Source: Fidelibacterota bacterium
Lineage (GTDB): Bacteria; Fidelibacterota; Marinisomatia; Marinisomatales; Marinisomataceae
Reading direction: 5' to 3'
Assembly (NCBI GenBank): GCA_029253045.1
Contig: JAQXAG010000075.1
Coordinates: 1 to 41,340 of the forward strand
DNA length: 41,340 nt
The notes under the pieces were generated by a model that did no database searches, was not told the origin of the DNA, and worked only from the letters and a program-made list of their open reading frames with translations. Each line of letters starts with the position of its first letter. Position 1 is the first letter of the stretch. Both the position numbers and the translations under genes were made by a program. Positions 1 through 7,012 of the stretch are shown here, in pieces.

Positions 1-91
1 GTACATTATCATATGTACCATATCTATTAACAATCTTATCGATACTAATAGATCCAAAAACTAATGCCTGATGTGAGTGATTTGAAGTCAT
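1..91 (-). CDS. 5' end of a PfkB-family sugar/adenosine kinase-like protein (runs off the window edge)
   Basis: Reverse complement of 91..1 reads MTSNHSHQALVFGSISIDKIVNRYGTYDNV..., resembling the N-terminus of PfkB kinases (VxGSxxxD). It is divergent from mnmA. Below the ORF-track length cutoff. Confidence 0.55.
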   Translation of the reverse strand, partial: MTSNHSHQALVFGSISIDKIVNRYGTYDNV

Positions 92-124
92 AAAATTTTT
101 TACTAAGATAACAACGTAAACAAT

Positions 125-1231
125 ATGAAAAAAGAAAAAATAGTCTTAGGTATTAGTGGAGGCGTTGATAGCTCCGTAGCAGCGGTGTTATTACAAAAAA
201 GTGGATATGATGTGTACGGTGTATTTATGAAAAACTGGGACGATAAACATGCCATTTGCTCTGCAGAAGATGATTATGCTGATGCGCTCAGTGTATGTAA
301 AAAGTTAAATATTCCTTTAAAAAAAATTGATTATACAAATCAATATAAAGATAAAGTATTTAAGCAATTTCTAGATGATCATGTGCACGGATTGACTCCA
401 AATCCTGATATATTATGCAATAAAGAAATTAAATTTGAAGTCTTCCAAAATTACGCAAATGAAATAGGTGCTACAAAAATTGCTACAGGACATTATGCAG
501 ATAAATATGATGATAGCTCTACATGTTATTTAAAAAAAGCTACAGACCTTTCAAAAGACCAGAGCTACTTTCTTCATCAATTAGGTCAATCAGAATTAAA
601 AGGTACAATCTTCCCTTTAGGTAAAATATTAAAAAAAAATGTCAGAATAATTGCAAAAAAGTATTCTCTCATTAACTATAATAAAAAAGATAGCACTGGA
701 ATATGTTTTATTGGAGAAAGAAAGTATAATGATTTTGTAGGAAAATACTTAACCGTAGAGAAGGGAAATATTCAGTCTCTTGATGGAGAAATTTTAGGGA
801 CCCATAATGGTCATATCTATTTTACAATCGGCCAAAGGAAAGGTTTGGGTATTGGTGCAAGACTCACTTCGCAAGACAAGCCTTGGTATGTAGTAAAAAA
901 AGATATTGATAAAAACATTATTTTCGTAGCTCAAGGTGAAAATCATCCTGCACTTTTTAGCAAACAAATTATAGTAGAGCATGTAAATTGGATTAATCTA
1001 AAACCTAAAACATTCCCAAAAAAATATTTTGCCAAAGTAAGATACAGGGATAAAGATAAGCTATGTACTATTTTTTCATTAGATAACGATACATATCTCG
1101 TTAAATTTAAATCTAAACAAAAGGCCATTACTCCAGGACAATCAATTGTCTTATATGACAAAGAAGGTGTTTGTATTGGAGGTGGTATTATTTCAAAAAG
1201 AGATATACCTTTTTTGAAGGAGAGTATTTAA
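125..1231 (+). CDS. mnmA: tRNA-specific 2-thiouridylase MnmA
   Basis: N-terminal PP-loop GISGGVDSSVAAVLL, GVFMKNWDD, NPDILCNKEIKF, ATGHYA, STGICFIGERKYNDF, FTIGQRKGLGIG: MnmA hallmarks. Confidence 0.97.
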   Translation: MKKEKIVLGISGGVDSSVAAVLLQKSGYDVYGVFMKNWDDKHAICSAEDDYADALSVCKKLNIPLKKIDYTNQYKDKVFKQFLDDHVHGLTPNPDILCNKEIKFEVFQNYANEIGATKIATGHYADKYDDSSTCYLKKATDLSKDQSYFLHQLGQSELKGTIFPLGKILKKNVRIIAKKYSLINYNKKDSTGICFIGERKYNDFVGKYLTVEKGNIQSLDGEILGTHNGHIYFTIGQRKGLGIGARLTSQDKPWYVVKKDIDKNIIFVAQGENHPALFSKQIIVEHVNWINLKPKTFPKKYFAKVRYRDKDKLCTIFSLDNDTYLVKFKSKQKAITPGQSIVLYDKEGVCIGGGIISKRDIPFLKESI

Positions 1232-1960
1232 GTGAGCAATAAATTACATATTGGTATTCTTGCAGCTGGAAAAGGCTCAAGAATGGAGTCTACATTACCC
1301 AAGGTCTTACATAAATTAAACGGTAAAAGCTTAATTGACTATGTACTAGAAACCGCATCAGAACTAAATCCAGAATCTACAACGCTTGTAGTTGGTTTTG
1401 AAAAAGATCTCGTAAAGAGCCATACTCAAAATTATAAAGTGAACTACGTATCTCAAGATAATCAACTAGGAACTGGCCATGCTGTATTACAAATGCAAAG
1501 CATATTAGAAAATCAGCACGGACATTTATTAATTTTATCTGGGGATGTTCCGAATATAAGCTCAAATAGTCTCTTGCCTATTATAAGTCATCATATTAAA
1601 AATAATCGCTGTGCAACAGTAGTTACTGCAGTTGTCAGTGATTCTACTGGGTATGGTCGTATTGTAAGAAATATTAATGGGGAACTACTAAAGATTGTTG
1701 AAGAAAAAGATTGTAACGATGAACAGAGAGGCATTAAAGAAATCAATTCTGGTATATTTATATTTAAAATATCAGAATTATTTCCTGAATTAAAAAACAT
1801 AAAATCTAATAACGCACAGAGTGAATACTATCTAACTGATGTTATGGAATTAATTGGCAAAAAAATGCCAGTTCATGCAAGCATAATTGAAGATTCTTCT
1901 GAAGTGCTAGGAATTAACACTATAAATCAATTAAGTGATCTGGAAAATAATAACTCATGA
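1232..1960 (+). CDS. N-acetylglucosamine-1-phosphate uridyltransferase domain (GlmU N-terminal domain only)
   Basis: ILAAGKGSRMESTLPKVLHKLNGKSL, NQLGTGHAVLQ, LSGDVP, TGYGRIVRN, EINSGIFIF, NNAQSEYYLTD match the GlmU pyrophosphorylase domain. The ORF stops before any left-handed beta-helix hexapeptide repeats. Confidence 0.85.
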   Translation: MSNKLHIGILAAGKGSRMESTLPKVLHKLNGKSLIDYVLETASELNPESTTLVVGFEKDLVKSHTQNYKVNYVSQDNQLGTGHAVLQMQSILENQHGHLLILSGDVPNISSNSLLPIISHHIKNNRCATVVTAVVSDSTGYGRIVRNINGELLKIVEEKDCNDEQRGIKEINSGIFIFKISELFPELKNIKSNNAQSEYYLTDVMELIGKKMPVHASIIEDSSEVLGINTINQLSDLENNNS

Positions 1961-2430
1961 AATACTTTTTGAATGCCATTATTATTATTCTTTCATTTAT
2001 AATCATAACATTTGGATGGTCCATATCTAAAACTTTAATTGACAAAAATGCTATGACTATAATAGAGTCTTCAAGGGTAAAATCAACAACAAAAATTAAA
2101 CTATTTGAAAATTATGACAATCAAACATTAAAGGTTGGTATACTAAATGGATGTGGTGTTAGCGGAATAGGAAATCAATTTTCTGAAATGTTAAATAGTA
2201 AGTATGGACTTGTAATTGTAAGAACTGAAAATGCAGATAATTTTGACTATGAAACAACTAAAGTGGTAATCATTAACGAGTCTAATCCTAATATTGAAAA
2301 TATATTAACTATTTTAGGAATGACTATTAATGATGAAAACGTAGAATTTAATAGCTCTTATAATCCTCAAGAAGATATTCAAATAATCATTGGAAAAGAC
2401 TACTCAGATTTTCTTAACTTGAACCAATGA
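1957..2430 (+). CDS. Membrane-anchored LytR C-terminal (LytR_C) domain protein
   Basis: N-terminal TM segment followed by LKVGILNGCGVSGIGNQFSEML...ENADNFDYETTKVVII...IIIGKDY, typical of LytR_C domains. 4-nt overlap with the upstream ORF. Confidence 0.7.
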   Translation: MKYFLNAIIIILSFIIITFGWSISKTLIDKNAMTIIESSRVKSTTKIKLFENYDNQTLKVGILNGCGVSGIGNQFSEMLNSKYGLVIVRTENADNFDYETTKVVIINESNPNIENILTILGMTINDENVEFNSSYNPQEDIQIIIGKDYSDFLNLNQ

Positions 2431-2756
2431 AAACAAATCCATTATTAAAAAAAATTGTTACGCTAGCTGAAGAAAAAAAGGCTGAAGAATTAGTAGCGCT
2501 TAACGTTACAAAAATCACTTCATTGTCTGATTATTTTGTGATTTGCTCTGCTAAGAATATGATTCAGGTCAAAGCAATTGCTGATAATATTAAAGATAAC
2601 ATTGATGAAAAGCCTTGGCGAACAGAAGGATACCAAAATTCAAATTGGATCATTATTGATTACGTAGATGTTGTAGTGCATATCTTTTTTGAAGAAACCC
2701 GTCGTTATTACGACCTCGAACGCATCTGGTTTGATGCGAAAACTGTCAAAATATAA
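2427..2756 (+). CDS. rsfS: Ribosomal silencing factor RsfS (Iojap/YbeB family)
   Basis: KIVTLAEEKKAEELVALNVTKITSLSDYFVICSA...EGYQNSNWIIIDYVDVVVHIFFEETRRYYDLERIW. Confidence 0.95.
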   Translation: MKTNPLLKKIVTLAEEKKAEELVALNVTKITSLSDYFVICSAKNMIQVKAIADNIKDNIDEKPWRTEGYQNSNWIIIDYVDVVVHIFFEETRRYYDLERIWFDAKTVKI

Positions 2757-4375
2757 TGATTCAAAAGAAATTAGAATCTTTTATAGGTGAATACTTAAAA
2801 GCTAATAGTTGTGAGATTCAAAATTGGAGTGTTTCAGCTAATACAAAGCAAGGTTTTGGAGATTACTCATCTAATATTGCACTTATTTTATCAAAGAAAA
2901 TTAGACAAAATCCAATGGAAATTGCCGAAAAAATAGTTGCATCTCATAATAAAGATGAATCTCTCTTTTCTTTATCTGCAACCAAACCAGGATTCGTCAA
3001 TTTTCACATTTCTGTCGATTATTATTTAAATATTTTAAAAAAAATTTTAGATGAAGGAACTGATTTTGGTAAACCTGTTAAGCATGCTAAAACTGCGAAT
3101 GTAGAATTTGTAAGTAGTAATCCTACCGGTCCACTTACTGCCGGTCATGGTAGAAATACAATACTTGGCGATATGGTATCAAGCATTCTAACATGGCACG
3201 GCTATAATGTTACACGAGAGTATTACTACAATAATGCAGGTAAACAAATGCGAATGCTAACTGAATCTTCTTATGCAAAATATGCAAAGAAGATTGGTAG
3301 AGACGTAGCTCCACCTGAGAGTGGCTATATTGGAGAATACTTAGATGATATTGCCAATGAAATCATTCAAAAGTTTGGTAAAAATTTAGATTCAGACAGT
3401 GTGGAATTTCGAAAATTTACAGAAAAAAAGATTTTTGATAGCATTAAAGGTACTTTAAAAAGCCTTGGTATTGAATTTGACATTTTTTCAGAAGAACAAA
3501 GCCTATATGAAAATGGTGCTATTAATAATGTATTGAGAAGATTAGAAGAATTATCCTTATCATATAAAAAAGATGGGGCTACATGGTTTAAAACAACTAG
3601 CTTGGGCAAAAAAGAAGATAAAGTTTTAGTAAAAAGTACTGGTGAGCCAACATACCGTCTACCAGATATTGCATATCATATAGATAAAGTAGAAAGAGAA
3701 TTTGATTTAATAGTAGATATATTCGGAGCAGATCATATTGATACTTATCCAGATGTATTACTAGGATTGGAAGCTTTAGGTGTCAAAACAGATCATATTA
3801 AAGTAATCATACACCAATTTGTTACTCTTAAAAAAGGTGATGAGGTCGTAAAAATGTCTACTCGAAAAGCAAATTTTATTACACTTGATGATTTAGTAGA
3901 GCAGTTAGGTGTAGATGTTGTGAGATATTTCTTTATTATGAGAGGCGCAAATAGCCATCTAGATTTTGATTTTGATTTAGCTAAAGATGAATCTGAAAAA
4001 AATCCGGTTTATTATTTACAATATGCGCATGCAAGAATTTCTAATTTGATTATAAGATATGATAATGAGATTAAAGAAAAGACAGATCTTGATATGAGTC
4101 TCTTAAATGAAAAAGATGAAGTATCTCTTATAAAGAAATTATCAGCATTCCCTACAAAAATGAATGAATTACACCAATCTTTAGAGCCAAGGAAATTAGC
4201 TACCTATCTTGAAGAAGTTGCTGCAGCATACCATAAGTTTTATGGTAACCATAAAGTCATTAATCTTGATAATATTCCATTATCTTATGCAAGAAAAAAT
4301 CTTTGTAATGCTACGCAAATTATTTTAAAAACAGGGTTATCTATTTTAGGAATTACTGCTCCTGAAAAAATGTAA
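2756..4375 (+). CDS. argS: Arginyl-tRNA synthetase
   Basis: VEFVSSNPTGPLTAGHGRNTILGDMVSSIL (HIGH-like region), DIFGADHIDTYPDV, VVKMSTRKANFITLDDL (KMSK-like region), C-terminal DALR-type domain. Confidence 0.97.
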   Translation: MIQKKLESFIGEYLKANSCEIQNWSVSANTKQGFGDYSSNIALILSKKIRQNPMEIAEKIVASHNKDESLFSLSATKPGFVNFHISVDYYLNILKKILDEGTDFGKPVKHAKTANVEFVSSNPTGPLTAGHGRNTILGDMVSSILTWHGYNVTREYYYNNAGKQMRMLTESSYAKYAKKIGRDVAPPESGYIGEYLDDIANEIIQKFGKNLDSDSVEFRKFTEKKIFDSIKGTLKSLGIEFDIFSEEQSLYENGAINNVLRRLEELSLSYKKDGATWFKTTSLGKKEDKVLVKSTGEPTYRLPDIAYHIDKVEREFDLIVDIFGADHIDTYPDVLLGLEALGVKTDHIKVIIHQFVTLKKGDEVVKMSTRKANFITLDDLVEQLGVDVVRYFFIMRGANSHLDFDFDLAKDESEKNPVYYLQYAHARISNLIIRYDNEIKEKTDLDMSLLNEKDEVSLIKKLSAFPTKMNELHQSLEPRKLATYLEEVAAAYHKFYGNHKVINLDNIPLSYARKNLCNATQIILKTGLSILGITAPEKM

Positions 4376-4381
4376 AATAGC

Positions 4382-5614
4382 ATGTCTGATATAACAAGAC
4401 GAGAATTTATTCGAAGAAGCTTAATACTTTCTGCTGGTGCATCATTGATAATTTCTTGTGAGGACAACGAAAATATTCCATCTAATCCTATCTCAAGCTC
4501 TCCAGGAATGCTGAGCTCAAATGGTAATGCAAAAAAAATTATAGTAATAGGTGCTGGTATGTCTGGGTTGGTTGCGGCATATGAATTAGTTAGAGTTGGG
4601 CATGATGTGACTATTTTAGAAGCGAGAGATAGAATAGGTGGCCGAGTCCTTACTATTCGATCCCCATTTTCGAATAACCATTTTGCAGAAGGTGGTGCTG
4701 CGAGAATCAAGCCCAGCCATAATCTAACCCTTGGTTATGCCAATCATTTCAATTTAAACTTAGACCCCTTTTATGCTACTTCTGGAGATTATGTAAATAT
4801 GTCAAATGGGAATCGTGAAATTATTTCAAATAATACTTACTTAAATACTAGCTATGGTTCCATTTTACGTAATGAATATTTGAAAATACGGGGCGGGTCA
4901 GATCTCCTGCCACATTCATTTTATAATTCTAGCGCTTTAAATAATAAAATATATCTTGGGGTTCCAGTTACTTCTATTCACCAACAGAATAATAATGTAA
5001 CTGTCCAAACTTCTAATGGTAATCAATTTATTGCTGATAGAGTACTATGTACGGTACCTATAACGGTACTTAATAAAATTCAATTTACTCCACCGCTATC
5101 ACCCGAAAAGCAAACTGCAATGAACGGTGGATATCGCTATGCACCCTCAACTAGAGTTTATATGCAATTTCAAAATAGATTCTGGGAAAATGAATCTTTG
5201 AATGGTTGGGGTAATAGTGATATACCTGAAGAAATATGGCAACCTACATGGGACTTGGCAGGCTCTACTGGAATCATAATGTCTTATTTGCGTTGGACTG
5301 CTGCACAAGAAATGGATGCATTAAGTGAAGAAGAACGTATCAATTATATATTAAGTCGTTGGGAAAATATTTTTCCTGGTGCAGCCAGTAGTCTACAAAG
5401 TGGGATGTCTCAATCTTGGGCTGAAGAAGAATGGTCTAAAGGCGCATGGGCCTCACCTACAGGCTCTCAAGATGCCGCTCTGGCAAATCATATCGGCTTA
5501 GCTGAAGATCGTATTCATTTTGCTGGTGAGCATGCATCAGATGATCATGGCTGGATGCAAGGGGCATTGTTTTCTGGACTGCGTGCAGCTGCAGAAATTA
5601 ATGAAGGAAATTGA
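4382..5614 (+). CDS. Flavin-containing amine oxidase (MAO family) with Tat signal/lipobox
   Basis: TRREFIRRSLILSAGASLIISC (twin-arginine + lipobox-like Cys), then IIVIGAGMSGLVAAYELVRVGHDVTILEARDRIGGRV (FAD-binding) and the C-terminal HFAGEHASDDHGWMQGALFSGLRAA motif. Confidence 0.88.
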   Translation: MSDITRREFIRRSLILSAGASLIISCEDNENIPSNPISSSPGMLSSNGNAKKIIVIGAGMSGLVAAYELVRVGHDVTILEARDRIGGRVLTIRSPFSNNHFAEGGAARIKPSHNLTLGYANHFNLNLDPFYATSGDYVNMSNGNREIISNNTYLNTSYGSILRNEYLKIRGGSDLLPHSFYNSSALNNKIYLGVPVTSIHQQNNNVTVQTSNGNQFIADRVLCTVPITVLNKIQFTPPLSPEKQTAMNGGYRYAPSTRVYMQFQNRFWENESLNGWGNSDIPEEIWQPTWDLAGSTGIIMSYLRWTAAQEMDALSEEERINYILSRWENIFPGAASSLQSGMSQSWAEEEWSKGAWASPTGSQDAALANHIGLAEDRIHFAGEHASDDHGWMQGALFSGLRAAAEINEGN

Positions 5615-6315
5615 TGCTTACTATAGGTCACAGAGGTGCTCGTGGATATATTGCAGAAAACACTATAGAATCTATACAAAAAGCTCTGGATTTAAATGTT
5701 GATGGTATTGAAATAGATGTTTTCAGATGTGCATCTGGAGAAATTGTAGTATTCCATGATACAAAACTTAAACGCCTTACTGGACATAATGGATTGATTG
5801 AAGAAACTACTTTTGAGGAATTAAAAAATATACTAGTAGCAGGAAGATATAGAATACCTACACTTCAACAGGTACTTGAAAAGATAGATGGTAAAATATT
5901 ACTAAATGTTGAACTAAAAGGTGAAAATACTGCTATTCCAACTGCAACTATACTAAAACAATATCTTAGTGATTCACAATCTGACATCAAAAAATTAATT
6001 GTTTCTAGTAAAAATTGGAAAGAATTAACACTTTTCAAAAATCTTGGTACCAATATACCTATCGGTGTGCTTAGTAATTATAATATATTTTTAGAAAAAG
6101 GATTAAACGATATAATCAAAAAGGGTGAGGAGCTGAATGCTGTAGCTATACACCCTAAATTTTCTATTTTGAATAAGAAAGCAATAGATCGGATGCACTC
6201 TGCCGGATTTTTAGTATATAGCTGGACTATCAATAGAGAAAAAGACATTAAGCGCGCAATTGCGTTAGGTGTTGATGGAATCATTACTGACTTTCCCGAT
6301 CGGATTCCAGATTAA
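5614..6315 (+). CDS. Glycerophosphodiester phosphodiesterase family protein
   Basis: TIGHRGARGYIAENTIESIQKALDLNVDGIEIDVFRCASGEIVVFHD and the C-terminal YSWTINREKDIKRAIALGVDGIITDFPD. The ATG at 5614 overlaps the upstream TGA (track start 5611 is a TTG). Confidence 0.93.
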   Translation: MLTIGHRGARGYIAENTIESIQKALDLNVDGIEIDVFRCASGEIVVFHDTKLKRLTGHNGLIEETTFEELKNILVAGRYRIPTLQQVLEKIDGKILLNVELKGENTAIPTATILKQYLSDSQSDIKKLIVSSKNWKELTLFKNLGTNIPIGVLSNYNIFLEKGLNDIIKKGEELNAVAIHPKFSILNKKAIDRMHSAGFLVYSWTINREKDIKRAIALGVDGIITDFPDRIPD

Positions 6316-6323
6316 TATATGTG

Positions 6324-6668
6324 TGGAGGCGGGGAGATTCGAACTCCCGTCCATAATAGAGAAAAGATAAATATCTACATGTTTAGTTACTCGATCAAGT
6401 TTCGCCTTATACAGGTTCAAGAACAGACGAATATAAGACTATCTTCTAAGTGGTCACTTATTTAATCGAAGCAAAAAAATAAGCTATCTCATTTTTATGA
6501 CATCATTCAGACAGCGATGAGAAACGCCTACTGGTGATGGGTTATAGCAACTAAGCTACAGCCATTTGGCCATAATCGGCACTTAATACAGTTTAGAAGT
6601 TTTGAGAGTTACTAAGCTCTACATGCAACTTAAAATTTCTTTCTAAAATGTCGAAACCGGTCGCCCCC
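6324..6668 (-). ncRNA. ssrA: tmRNA (SsrA)
   Basis: Minus strand begins GGGGGCGACCGGTTTCGACATTTT and ends GGGAGTTCGAATCTCCCCGCCTCCA. The GGGGGCG/CGCCUCC acceptor pairs with a G3-U70 wobble (alanyl identity element). A tag-like ORF GCC GAT TAT GGC CAA ATG GCT GTA GCT TAG lies inside. CCA is not encoded. Confidence 0.95.
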
Positions 6669-6711
6669 AATTGTCAAATACAATGGAAGATACGACCTTT
6701 TTTATAAACAA

Positions 6712-6745
6712 AAAAGGCTCTGTAGCGCCAACCTCAGAGCCTTTT
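6712..6745 (-). terminator. Rho-independent terminator-like hairpin
   Basis: AAAAGGCTCTG / CAGAGCCTTTT perfect 11-bp inverted repeat. On the minus strand it is followed by TT-GTTT (T6 run in total); on the plus strand only T4. Confidence 0.7.
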
Positions 6746-6912
6746 CGATTGCTTGTATTTGCGTACAATATCTAATTAAAGACTACTTTAAGCTAATAGT
6801 GTTTTATATAATTGGGCAATACTTAAATTTAAAAATGTGAAAAAAAAAATTAAAAATCTCTTTTTTACAGTACCGAATCTGGATTCTCGACCTTAAATTA
6901 ATGCCTAGTTTT

Positions 6913-6984
6913 GCCGACGTAGCTCAATGGTAGAGCAGGGGCCTTTTAAGCCCTTGGTTGTAGGTTCGAGTCCTTCCGTCGGTA
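6913..6984 (+). tRNA. tRNA-Lys (anticodon UUU)
   Basis: GCCGACG-TA-GCTC-AATGGTA-GAGC-A-GGGGC-CTTTTAA-GCCCT-TGGTT-GTAGG-TTCGAGT-CCTTC-CGTCGGT-A folds as a cloverleaf with anticodon TTT. No encoded CCA. Confidence 0.95.
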
Positions 6985-7012
6985 CTAAGTTTTATTAAAG
7001 TGGTTAATTGTA

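Noticed and set aside
4285-4710. 141-aa minus-strand ORF
   Set aside because: Antisense to the 3' end of argS and the 5' end of the amine oxidase; no family features.
5520-5702. 60-aa plus-strand ORF spanning the amine oxidase/GDPD junction
   Set aside because: Out-of-frame overlap with two well-supported genes.
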